NCBI RefSeq assembly: GCF_003289925.1 | Contig: NZ_QLZQ01000001.1 | Coordinates: 744,001 to 808,000, forward strand | From: Planococcus maitriensis | GTDB taxonomy: Bacteria; Bacillota; Bacilli; Bacillales_A; Planococcaceae | Direction: 5' to 3' | DNA length: 64,000 nt | Shown: positions 9,140 to 17,459 of the stretch, piece by piece | Position numbering within the stretch: the first letter of the stretch is position 1 | Layout: each line of letters starts with the position of its first letter | The notes under the pieces: model-generated | What the model was told of the DNA's origin: nothing | The model's input: only the letters and a program-made list of their open reading frames with translations | The model's database searches: none | Position numbers and translations under genes: made by a program

Positions 9140-9159
9140 GCGGAAGCTTATGGTTTTTT
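9134..9159 (+). terminator. Intrinsic terminator
   Basis: Perfect stem CCATAAGC / GCTTATGG with GGAA tetraloop and six T, overlapping the end of the diguanylate cyclase gene. Confidence 0.9.
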
Positions 9160-9442
9160 GATGCTTTCGAACCAACCGTTAAAAAGAGGTGTATTTATCA
9201 TAGTTCTAAATATATATTTGAATATTCGGAAATTAAAATGGTTTTCTTTTCCTGTGATAAATGATATGATTTCGTTAAATCTATAAACCTAGTTAATATA
9301 CATAATATGGATTAAAAAAATTAAAAGTAAATCTTTTGCCTTAGGTCAAATGATTATTGCTGCTGATTCCTTGTTCCAATCAACGAAAGAGCTGCTGTCA
9401 ACTATAGATATCTGATAATTCGGATAAAAGAGGTGCTGTGCT
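9160..9442. other. AT-rich intergenic region
   Basis: About 280 bases of AT-rich sequence before the hybrid kinase gene. A TATGAT at about 9263 may be part of a promoter, but no matching -35 is convincing. No RNA structure or ORF is supported. Confidence 0.35.
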
Positions 9443-12400
9443 GTGAGTGATTCCAATAGAAAGATAAACTCAGTTCTATTCTTTTTTCTTATATGCTGTA
9501 TAGCCATCTCAGGTACGGGAATGAATATATCCGCCGATTCCGGCAATCAGCTCATCCTGGATAACGATCAAGAAGAAGTTGCTGCGGGCAGCCGGCTTTC
9601 CGTTCTGGAAGATGTCTCAGGCAAGCTGCAAATTGAAGATATCCAACAGCCTCCCCATGTTTGGAATTTCATGCCTGCCGGCGATCATCCGTTGAATATC
9701 GGTTTCAGCCCATCGGTGTATTGGCTGATGCTGGAAGTGGAAAACAAGGCGCAAGCCGAGAAGGAATGGCTTCTTGAACTGGGTTCTTCGAGTGTCGATC
9801 AAGTGAGCCTCTATACGGAAGATGGTGACGGAGGGTTTACGGTTGAGCGGAGTGGCCAGGAGACAAGGGCGGAAATTGTCCACAGGACGGCCGTGTTTCC
9901 AATAGCGCCGCCCACAGGAGAGCGTACCGTTTACTGGATGCGCATTGAATCTTCTGCCCCGATTCAATTACCGGTGACCGTCTGGGAGCGGGAAGTATTT
10001 GAGAGCCAGACGAGGCAACAGGTCGCGTTTGTCGGGGTGATCGGCGGGCTCGGCTTAATGTTTTTGTTCTATTATATCCACCGTTTCACTATGATCCGGC
10101 AGCGTGCCTATCTGTATTTCGTGATTTATGCCATTACAGCCTTTTTCCTGTTTTCTTCTGCAGGCGGGTTGAGCTTGGACGTCATCTGGCCGGAGCTGGA
10201 TTTATGGAATGGCCATAGCGTGTTCTTCGCGGTCGGGCTTGCTGCTTTATCGGTGACGCTGCTGACAGAAGGCTTATTGAACACGAAGCGCCATTTGCCC
10301 GAGACGGACCGGATGATCAAGTCGCTGCTTTTATTGAATGCAGTGGTTCTGACGACTTTATTCATTTCACTCGAATGGGCCAGGCTGCTGCTGACGCTGG
10401 CTCTCGGTGCCACTTTGGTTGTCAGCCTGTTATTGGCGGCCTATGGCATGAAGAGGGGAGTCGTGCATGCCCGTTACTATTTGGTATCTTTACTCTTCTT
10501 TCTAGCCGCTGCCATATTAAATGCCTTGTATGTGTCGGGGATTCTACCGATCACAATGGCGGCGCAAGGCTTGATTTTCTTCTTTGGGGTATTGGCTGTC
10601 CTGTTCGCTGCACTGGCGGTGAGGGACAAAGAAAAAATCAGGGAACAGGAAAGGATTCAGCGTGAGCGCAATTCCGCTGAACGGCAGCGCATTGAAATCG
10701 AGCGGCTCCGGCAAATCAATGAACGCAAAGATGAATTGCTCGCCATCACTTCGCACAGCTTGCGGACGCCGCTTTACGGGATGGTGGGAATAGCGGAATC
10801 TCTCCAGGAATCGGCTTACAGCAAAATGCCGCCTTCCGTCATACAGCAGTTGGAAACGATTTCTGAAAGCGGCAAAAAACTGGCACGGATGATCAATGAA
10901 ACCTTGGATTTCTCAGGGCCGAAACACCATATGCTGTCATTGCACCTGGAAAAAGTGAAGCTTCCTGCGGTTGCGGACTCTGTCATCCGGCTGTGTACAC
11001 CATTGCGGAAATCAGCGGAAGTCAGCTTGAAGCACACGATACCCGCTGATTTCCCGGAAGCGATCGCCGATCCGGAACGGGTGCGCCAAGTCCTTTATAA
11101 TCTGGTCGGAAATGCAGTGGAGCATACAGAGAGCGGCGAGATCATCATCTCCGCAAAAATCATCAAAAAACAAGTTGCCATTACGGTCAAAGACACTGGG
11201 AGCGGAATGGAAGAACAACAACTGGATAGCTTGTTTGAACCGATCGGCACTTCAACGACCCCTCACCTGGGCATCGGGATGGGGCTGAAAATCACCAAAC
11301 GGCTTGTGGAGATGCAAGGGGGCTGGCTGAAAGCGGAATCGGTCCCGGGAAAAGGCTCTTCTTTTACATTCACGCTGCCGCTCACTGAAGAAGAACGGGC
11401 TGCGGAGTCTGCACCGTCCACTGAGATCAGGGAATTGACGGCTTCCCAGCTGGCAGACTCGCTGATCAAAGAAAAGAACGTCAAGAAAGGTTTGCGCATT
11501 TTGGTCGTCGAAGCGGAAGAAGTCAATCGCCTGATGCTGGTCCATCAGCTTAAAGGGGAGGGCTATAAGGCGGAAGGGGTCAGTTGCGGTGAAGAAGCGC
11601 TCGTGCATTTGGATAACCGGCCGGCGGATTTGGTCATTCTCGACGATGAACTTCCGGATATGGCTGGGGACGAATTATGCCGGCGCATCCGGGTCAATGC
11701 AACCTTGACGGAATTGCCGATCTTGATGCTATCCGATAAAGAAGGCGTTAAGGAAAAAACAAATGCTTTCAGTGCGGGGGCCAATGATTATTTAGTTAAA
11801 CCATGCGATGTTGAGGAATTTCTCATGAGGGTGGAAACACTCGCCACGCTTCGCAGCATGACACAGGAAATCACCAATTTGAATTTCTTCCTTGAGCGCA
11901 ATGTCAAAGAGCGGACGATGGCCTTGGAGATCACCAATATGAACTTATTGACAGTGAATGACGAAATCCAGGAAGTCGAAAAATCACGCAATGAGATGCT
12001 GTCGGCGATTTCGCATGAACTGGGCACTCCGATCACCTTGATCCACAGCTATATCCAGGCAGTGAAGGAAAGCTTGATCGAAGAGAACAACCCCCGCTAT
12101 TTGGATATGATCCACAAAAAACTCTTATTGCTGGAGCGCTTGACGGAAGATCTGGTCGAACTGTCGAAATACAAATCGGGCAATATGACCTTGCGTTTCG
12201 GTGAATTGCAGCTTGATGAGTGGCTGGAGCGGATTGCAGCTTCCATGGAAGCTGACCTTGCGCAAAGCGGCAGGCGCTTCCGTTTTGTAGGGCCGGGCGA
12301 AAAAGAACGGCCTGCGGATTGGCGGCTTATGGTCGATGTGGACCGCGTCGATCAGGTTTTCTCGAATTTATTATGGAATGCGGTCAAGCACACATCGCCG

Positions 12401-12703
12401 GAAGAAGGGCGCATCACTTTGTCGGCAAGCATCCGGGCGAGCGCGAATGTGCTGGATGAAACAGAGGCGGACGGCGAGTTGATCATCCGTGTAGAAGATA
12501 ATGGTTGCGGCATCAAAAAAGAGGCGTTGCCGCATATATTCGACCGGTTCTTCAAAATCGACGAATCGATCCATTATAAAGGAAGCGGTCTTGGGCTTGC
12601 GATCGCAAAAGAAATCATCCAATCGCATAAAGGCGAAATCTGGGCGGAAAGCGAAGAAGGCGCAGGCAGTACATTCATCATCGCCCTGCCCTTGAGATAC
12701 TAA
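9443..12703 (+). CDS. Hybrid sensor kinase: 7TMR-DISM, HK, receiver, second HK
   Basis: Very large (1086 residue) membrane kinase. Order: signal-anchor (about 10-30), an extracellular 7TMR-DISM extracellular-2-like beta domain (about 45-185), seven transmembrane helices (about 195-395), a coiled coil rich in Arg and Glu, first kinase core (H-box ITSHSLRTPL, His438; ATPase motifs DTGSGM and GIGMGL), receiver (about 683-800; phospho-acceptor Asp734 in VILDDELPDM, Lys in LVKPCD), a second coiled coil and a second kinase core (H-box AISHELGTP, His858; NLLWNAVKHT, DNGCGI, GSGLGL). The receiver start reads VVEAEEVNR where two acidic residues, usually DD, are expected. GTG start with AGAGGTG upstream. 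The response regulator gene follows after 21 bases. Confidence 0.88.
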   Translation: MSDSNRKINSVLFFFLICCIAISGTGMNISADSGNQLILDNDQEEVAAGSRLSVLEDVSGKLQIEDIQQPPHVWNFMPAGDHPLNIGFSPSVYWLMLEVENKAQAEKEWLLELGSSSVDQVSLYTEDGDGGFTVERSGQETRAEIVHRTAVFPIAPPTGERTVYWMRIESSAPIQLPVTVWEREVFESQTRQQVAFVGVIGGLGLMFLFYYIHRFTMIRQRAYLYFVIYAITAFFLFSSAGGLSLDVIWPELDLWNGHSVFFAVGLAALSVTLLTEGLLNTKRHLPETDRMIKSLLLLNAVVLTTLFISLEWARLLLTLALGATLVVSLLLAAYGMKRGVVHARYYLVSLLFFLAAAILNALYVSGILPITMAAQGLIFFFGVLAVLFAALAVRDKEKIREQERIQRERNSAERQRIEIERLRQINERKDELLAITSHSLRTPLYGMVGIAESLQESAYSKMPPSVIQQLETISESGKKLARMINETLDFSGPKHHMLSLHLEKVKLPAVADSVIRLCTPLRKSAEVSLKHTIPADFPEAIADPERVRQVLYNLVGNAVEHTESGEIIISAKIIKKQVAITVKDTGSGMEEQQLDSLFEPIGTSTTPHLGIGMGLKITKRLVEMQGGWLKAESVPGKGSSFTFTLPLTEEERAAESAPSTEIRELTASQLADSLIKEKNVKKGLRILVVEAEEVNRLMLVHQLKGEGYKAEGVSCGEEALVHLDNRPADLVILDDELPDMAGDELCRRIRVNATLTELPILMLSDKEGVKEKTNAFSAGANDYLVKPCDVEEFLMRVETLATLRSMTQEITNLNFFLERNVKERTMALEITNMNLLTVNDEIQEVEKSRNEMLSAISHELGTPITLIHSYIQAVKESLIEENNPRYLDMIHKKLLLLERLTEDLVELSKYKSGNMTLRFGELQLDEWLERIAASMEADLAQSGRRFRFVGPGEKERPADWRLMVDVDRVDQVFSNLLWNAVKHTSPEEGRITLSASIRASANVLDETEADGELIIRVEDNGCGIKKEALPHIFDRFFKIDESIHYKGSGLGLAIAKEIIQSHKGEIWAESEEGAGSTFIIALPLRY

Positions 12704-12724
12704 CAACCCATGGGAGGGATCTTC

Positions 12725-13417
12725 ATGAACAGTGCGACTGTATTGATTGTCGAAGACGAAGACGGCATCCGCGAATTGATGCGTTTGTTCTTGGTGAAGA
12801 AAGGCTATGAAATCATCGAGGCCGAAGACGGTTATGAAGCGATGGATGTGCTGTCGAAAGAAAATCCGGACCTGATTTTGCTGGATATCGAAATGCCCGG
12901 CATGAGCGGTCTGGAATTGTGCGAGAAAATACGGATACGGACCAAGACGCCAATCCTCTTCGTCAGCTACCGGAAAGAGCTGGCCTATAAAATACAGGGT
13001 CTTGAAGTGGGGGGCGATGATTACATCACCAAGCCTTTCGATTTCACGGAGCTGGAAGCGCGCGTCAAAGCGATCTTGCGCCGCAACGGCTGGAAAAGCG
13101 GGGAAGAAGACAAGCTGTCAATCCTGAAATTCGGCGATCTCCATATCCATGTCGATGCCCGCGAGCTGTATGTGAAAGGCAAACCCGTGAAACTCTACCA
13201 TAAGGAATTTCAATTATTGCTCTTGATGGCCCAGACGCCTAACCGTGTCTGGACAGCCGAACAATTATACGATCAAGTATGGGGATATTATTCGGAAGGC
13301 GATGTCCAGACGGTCAAGGTCCACATCAGCAACCTGCGCCGGAAAGTGGAGAACGATCCGGCAACTCCTCGCTACATCCAGACCGTCCGGGGATTCGGTT
13401 ATAAGTTCACGAATTGA
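12725..13417 (+). CDS. OmpR/PhoB family response regulator
   Basis: A 230-residue transcription factor: receiver (residues 5-118) with acidic pocket VEDED (Glu10/Asp11), phosphorylated Asp54 in LILLDIEMPGM and Lys in YITKPFD, then a winged-helix DNA-binding domain (about 132-228) ending VQTVKVHISNLRRKVENDP and TVRGFGYKF. It is almost surely the partner of the hybrid kinase just upstream. Start ATG 12725 rather than the in-frame ATG at 12710, because GGGAGG lies between them. OmpR-type regulators bind direct repeats with 11-base period; such a repeat lies 150 bases downstream, before the next gene (13562-13578), making the polysaccharide locus a plausible target. Confidence 0.88.
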   Translation: MNSATVLIVEDEDGIRELMRLFLVKKGYEIIEAEDGYEAMDVLSKENPDLILLDIEMPGMSGLELCEKIRIRTKTPILFVSYRKELAYKIQGLEVGGDDYITKPFDFTELEARVKAILRRNGWKSGEEDKLSILKFGDLHIHVDARELYVKGKPVKLYHKEFQLLLLMAQTPNRVWTAEQLYDQVWGYYSEGDVQTVKVHISNLRRKVENDPATPRYIQTVRGFGYKFTN

Positions 13418-13424
13418 AAATGGC

Positions 13425-13470
13425 AAGGCCGATCATTTTTGCTGCAGAGGCAAAAGGGATCGGCTTTTTT
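13425..13470 (+). terminator. Intrinsic terminator
   Basis: Stem GCCGATC (13428-13434) / GATCGGC (13458-13464) followed by six T, after the response regulator gene. Confidence 0.8.
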
Positions 13471-13561
13471 CATTGCCGCAATTCCAAGGAATTTTCGATA
13501 TGGGCATGACAAAAGCGCCACGGGAAATTATTTTTTTAGATAAATGAAACTAGTTGAACTA

Positions 13562-13594
13562 TTTAACTTTGTTTTAACCTGCTCTCCTTAGTAT
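13562..13594 (+). promoter_or_regulatory. OmpR/PhoB-type activated promoter for the polysaccharide locus
   Basis: Two exact TTTAAC copies start at 13562 and 13573, 11 bases apart, and a -10-like TAGTAT (13589-13594) begins exactly 10 bases after the second copy. There is no -35 hexamer. This is the geometry of PhoB/PhoP-activated promoters, in which a direct repeat replaces the -35. Regulator identity is inferred from the neighbouring gene at 12725. Confidence 0.55.
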
Positions 13595-13638
13595 GGGTCT
13601 TAACCGATAGGAAGACAGATATCAAGGAGGAAAAGCAG

Positions 13639-14061
13639 ATGATTGAGAACAAGATCAAGATGACGAATGAACCGCCTGTCGATTTCGAGCAGCAAACCGT
13701 CTTCAAGCAAAGCCGGGAAGCCCCGAGCACACAGCCTTCCATCACCGGGCTTGGCCTTTCGGAAAATGTCGCAGGGTCGCTCGCGTATTTGCTCGGATTT
13801 TTCTCGGGCTTCATCCTGCTGATGGTTGAGCGGGAAAATCGTTTTGTCCGTTACCACGCTTTCCAGTCCGTATACGTCTCGATTCTTTTTTTCACATTGT
13901 TTACAGCAGCCGGCATGATGCCGATGACAGGATGGGTGGCCGAAGTGCTGTTGATGCCGATCGGCTTGGTAATGTGGATCATCCTCATGTTGAACGCACA
14001 TAACGGCAAGGCGCTGCGCCTGTGGATCATCGGCCGCTTTGCAGAAAAACAGCTCCATTGA
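13639..14061 (+). CDS. DUF4870 / Tic20-like membrane protein
   Basis: A 140-residue protein with a polar, proline-rich N-terminus (about 45 residues) followed by three hydrophobic helices with the DUF4870 pattern: AGSLAYLLGFFSGFILLMVERENRFVRYHAFQSV, where the short ERxNxFVRxHAxQ loop between helices 1 and 2 is the hallmark. Function unknown; family members are membrane scaffold-like. It has AAGGAGG before the ATG and heads the run of genes leading into the polysaccharide locus, with only 42 bases to the next gene, so it is probably the first gene of that operon. Confidence 0.8.
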   Translation: MIENKIKMTNEPPVDFEQQTVFKQSREAPSTQPSITGLGLSENVAGSLAYLLGFFSGFILLMVERENRFVRYHAFQSVYVSILFFTLFTAAGMMPMTGWVAEVLLMPIGLVMWIILMLNAHNGKALRLWIIGRFAEKQLH

Positions 14062-14103
14062 ACAAGCAAAATCACCCCGTACATGGGGATATGAGGTGAA
14101 GAC

Positions 14104-14892
14104 ATGGAAAGTACATTCAATATGAAAGAGTTTTTCAAGAACCTGAAGAAACGCTTGCCGCTCATTATCGCGATGACGGTCGCATTTGTCGCCATCGCGG
14201 CAGCTGTCAGTTATTTATGGATGAAACCGGTCTATCAGGCATCGACACAGATACTGGTCAATAAGGCCCCTGCCAATGCCCAGGAGTTCAGCATGCAGGA
14301 TATCGATACGAACCTTCAATTGATCAGCACCTATAACGTCATCATCAAGAGCCCGGCGATTTTGACGGAAGTCATCACCGAACTCGGATTGAACGAAACG
14401 GTGCAATCGCTGAATGAACGGATTGAAGTCTCCAGCATCGAGGATTCACAAGTCGTGACGCTCGAAGTCGAAGACGGGTCGATGCAGCAGGCGGTACTGA
14501 TCGCCAATACGACCGCCAAAGTATTTGAACAGGAAATCCGCAATTTGATGCGTGTCGATAACGTCAGCATCCTCGCCCCTGCCACGATGCCTGCCAGCCC
14601 TGAGCCGGTCAAGCCGGACCCGTTGTTCAATATGGCAGTCGGCGCGATCATCGGCTTCATGCTCGGAACAGGCCTTGCGATCGTCCTGGATCAATTGAAC
14701 ACGACGGTGCGCACGGAAGAAGACATCGAAGAATTGCTTAGCCTGCAAGTGCTCGGCGTGGTGAGCCCGGTCGGCGACTTGGACAAAACGGATAAACCAT
14801 CGAAACATACTGACAGAATGGAGTTGGATGAGAATGTTGAACCAGACAGCGTCAAAACAGCCGCTCGCCCGAAAGTTGGTAGCACGTATTAA
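14104..14892 (+). CDS. Wzz/YveK-type chain-length and kinase-activator protein
   Basis: A 262-residue membrane protein of the Gram-positive CapA/YveK type that controls polysaccharide chain length and activates its partner tyrosine kinase. Two transmembrane helices (about 19-40 and 178-198) flank an extracellular domain; the pattern KPVYQASTQILVNK after helix 1 and the proline-rich ASPEPVKPDPLFN before helix 2 are the Wzz signatures. The cytoplasmic tail (200-262) is longer than usual and its last 65 bases are shared with the next gene in another frame. RBS GAGGTGAAG precedes the ATG. Second gene of the polysaccharide operon. Confidence 0.88.
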   Translation: MESTFNMKEFFKNLKKRLPLIIAMTVAFVAIAAAVSYLWMKPVYQASTQILVNKAPANAQEFSMQDIDTNLQLISTYNVIIKSPAILTEVITELGLNETVQSLNERIEVSSIEDSQVVTLEVEDGSMQQAVLIANTTAKVFEQEIRNLMRVDNVSILAPATMPASPEPVKPDPLFNMAVGAIIGFMLGTGLAIVLDQLNTTVRTEEDIEELLSLQVLGVVSPVGDLDKTDKPSKHTDRMELDENVEPDSVKTAARPKVGSTY

Positions 14893-15526
14893 ACCCAATT
14901 CGGTGATCAGCGAACAATACCGGACAATCCGCACAACGATCAATTTTTCCTTGCCTGGAACCGAAATGAAAACTTTATTGTTCACATCCGCTTCGAAAGA
15001 AGAAGGCAAATCGACGACTTCAGCCAATATGGCCGTCGTTTTTGCGGAATCGGGGAAAAAGGTGCTGCTTGTCGATGCCGATATGCGTAAACCGACGCTG
15101 CACCATACTTTTAATTTGAACAACCATATCGGCTTGTCGAATCTATTGGTCGGCAAAGGGGAGCTTGAGCAAAGTGTCCGCGACAGCGGCATCCGCGGCC
15201 TGGAACTGCTGACATCAGGGCAGGTTCCGCACAACCCGGCAGAGCTGCTGGATTCGCCGATGCTGGATCGATTGATCGCTGAAATGAAAGAACGCTACGA
15301 TTTGATCATTTTCGACTCGCCGCCGATCCTGTCGGTGACGGATTCCAAGATCCTGGCGAATAAATGCGACGGCACTGTGCTGGTCGTCAATACAGGGAAA
15401 ACCGAAAAGCAAAGCGCAATCAAGGCGCGCGACAGTTTGGCGACTTCGAGAGCCTTTATTGTCGGTGTCGTGATGAATAATTACAAACTCAGCAAGGACC
15501 ATTATTACAGCCATGAATACAATTGA
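14828..15526 (+). CDS. CpsD/CapB family tyrosine-protein kinase
   Basis: Bacterial tyrosine kinase (BY-kinase) of 232 residues that works with the Wzz-like protein to control polysaccharide assembly. Motifs: Walker A SKEEGKSTTSANMA, Walker A' VLLVDADMRKP, Walker B DLIIFDSPP. The C-terminus, DHYYSHEYN, has three tyrosines that can be autophosphorylated. ATG 14828 overlaps the upstream gene by 65 bases; ATG 14834 is an alternative with better distance from TGGAG. The long overlap suggests translational coupling. The usual PHP-type phosphatase partner gene is not in the window. Confidence 0.9.
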   Translation: MRMLNQTASKQPLARKLVARIKPNSVISEQYRTIRTTINFSLPGTEMKTLLFTSASKEEGKSTTSANMAVVFAESGKKVLLVDADMRKPTLHHTFNLNNHIGLSNLLVGKGELEQSVRDSGIRGLELLTSGQVPHNPAELLDSPMLDRLIAEMKERYDLIIFDSPPILSVTDSKILANKCDGTVLVVNTGKTEKQSAIKARDSLATSRAFIVGVVMNNYKLSKDHYYSHEYN

Positions 15527-15562
15527 TAAGCGGTACCTGCGCGAGGTGAAGGAGCTAATGAC

Positions 15563-17422
15563 ATGACGATTACTAAACGCTATACATCATTGTTCATAAT
15601 CGACTCGCTGATCATCCTCTCAGCAACGTATCTCTGCTATTTGTTCTTGCTGCCGTTCGACAATATCATGTCGAACCAGCTACTGCTGTTTATGACGGTT
15701 ACGTTGTTCATCGCCCATCATTCCTTTGCCTGGCATTACGGGCTATATCGGAAAGTGTGGGCGTACGCTTCGGTACATGAGCTGCAGTCGATCGTCAAAG
15801 CGGTCACCTTGACAATGTTCGTGGCGACGGTCATGCAATACATCCAGACGGGCGGTGTGTTTGTCCGCATCCTGGCGCTGACCTGGATGTTCCTCATTCT
15901 ATTCCTGGGGGCCTCGCGTTTTTCCTTCCGCCTGTACCATGAGCGGGAGCCGCGCAAAAGCGAAGGGCAATTGAGCCGTACGATCGTTGTCGGAGCAGGG
16001 GAAGCAGGGCGCATGATCGTCAGGCAGATGAAGCAGAACCCCCAATGGGGAAGAAAGCCGATTCTTTTTATCGATGATGACCGCACGAAATGGGGGTTGG
16101 AAATTTTTGGTCTAGGGGTAGCAGGGCCGATTTCGGAAATCCCTCGATTGGCTGCCGAGAACGAGATTGACCAGATCGTCATCGCCATTCCATCGCTGTC
16201 GAAAAGGGAAATGGCGGAAGTCACCAAATTGTGTATCGATACGGGGCTTAAAGTCCAGACCATCCCACGGATTGAAGATCTGATGGTCGGCAAAGTCAAA
16301 GTCAGTGATATCCGGGACGTGAAAATTGAGGATCTTCTCGGCCGCGAGGAAGTGCGTCTGGATATGGAAGCCTTGACTGAAAAGATCGAGGGGAAGAGCA
16401 TCATGGTCACGGGTGCAGGGGGATCGATCGGTTCGGAGATTTGCCGCCAGATCAGCATTTTCAAACCTGCACGCCTCCTGTTGCTCGGCCACGGTGAAAA
16501 TTCGATTTACACGATCGACCGTGAACTGCGGTCAAAAGTGCCGAAAGAAATCGACATCGTGCCGATCATCGCCGATATCCAGGACCGCGAACGGATCTTC
16601 GAAATGGTCGGCAAATTCAAGCCCGATATCATTTATCACGCCGCTGCCCATAAGCATGTGCCTTTAATGGAAGCAAATCCACTCGAAGCGGTGAAAAACA
16701 ATATTTTCGGGACGAAAAACGTGGCAGAAGCGGCAGATCGCCACGGCGTCGGCAATTTTGTCATGATATCCACCGATAAAGCCGTCAATCCTCCCAATAT
16801 CATGGGGGCTTCCAAACGATTTGCGGAAATGATTGTCCAGAATTTAGCGGTTTCGTCCGATACGACATTCGCTGCGGTGCGTTTCGGCAATGTACTCGGC
16901 TCGAGAGGAAGCGTCGTGCCGCTGTTCCGTGAACAAATCGCAAAAGGCGGACCGGTGACCATCACCGACCCGAAAATGACCCGCTATTTCATGACGATTC
17001 CCGAAGCTTCCCGCCTGGTGATCCAGGCAGGCATGCTCGCATCCGGCGGGGAAGTGTTCGTGCTGGATATGGGAGAGCCGGTGAAAATCGTCGACTTGGC
17101 ACGCAATATGATCCGTTTGTCCGGTTTTGAAGAGGACGAGATCCAAATCAAATACACCGGCATGCGGCCTGGGGAAAAGCTCTACGAAGAGCTGCTGGAC
17201 CCGAGTGAAATCCAATCGGAGAAAGTATTCGCGAAAATCCATATCGGAAAAGCCACCCCGATCAGCCAAGTGGAAATCAGCCGGATTTTGAAGAATCTTC
17301 CTGAAATGGAAGAACAGGAAATACGCGAAACTCTATTGAAACTTGCGAATCGCCCGAAAGAAGACAAAAAGAAGGAACCAGCATGGAAAGAAGAATGGAA
17401 GATCGAAGGGGGATTTGCCTGA
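15563..17422 (+). CDS. Nucleoside-diphosphate-sugar 4,6-dehydratase/epimerase (CapD/PglF-like)
   Basis: Membrane-bound polysaccharide biosynthesis enzyme of 619 residues. Four N-terminal transmembrane helices (about 8-120) are followed by a first Rossmann-type domain (VVGAGEAGRMIVRQM, about 145-265) and a second short-chain dehydrogenase domain (VTGAGGSIGSEICRQI, about 283-560). Catalytic segment STDKAVNPPNIMGASK: the usual YxxxK is MxxxK (Met414, Lys418), as in PglF/FlaA1-type inverting or retaining UDP-GlcNAc 4,6-dehydratases. Product is probably a UDP-4-keto-6-deoxy sugar, used by the aminotransferase at 18881. AAGGAG precedes the ATG. Homologues include B. subtilis EpsC. Confidence 0.88.
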   Translation: MTITKRYTSLFIIDSLIILSATYLCYLFLLPFDNIMSNQLLLFMTVTLFIAHHSFAWHYGLYRKVWAYASVHELQSIVKAVTLTMFVATVMQYIQTGGVFVRILALTWMFLILFLGASRFSFRLYHEREPRKSEGQLSRTIVVGAGEAGRMIVRQMKQNPQWGRKPILFIDDDRTKWGLEIFGLGVAGPISEIPRLAAENEIDQIVIAIPSLSKREMAEVTKLCIDTGLKVQTIPRIEDLMVGKVKVSDIRDVKIEDLLGREEVRLDMEALTEKIEGKSIMVTGAGGSIGSEICRQISIFKPARLLLLGHGENSIYTIDRELRSKVPKEIDIVPIIADIQDRERIFEMVGKFKPDIIYHAAAHKHVPLMEANPLEAVKNNIFGTKNVAEAADRHGVGNFVMISTDKAVNPPNIMGASKRFAEMIVQNLAVSSDTTFAAVRFGNVLGSRGSVVPLFREQIAKGGPVTITDPKMTRYFMTIPEASRLVIQAGMLASGGEVFVLDMGEPVKIVDLARNMIRLSGFEEDEIQIKYTGMRPGEKLYEELLDPSEIQSEKVFAKIHIGKATPISQVEISRILKNLPEMEEQEIRETLLKLANRPKEDKKKEPAWKEEWKIEGGFA

Positions 17423-17459
17423 TTACAGTTTCTGCCTACAAGCGCAGGGGGGATGTAAA

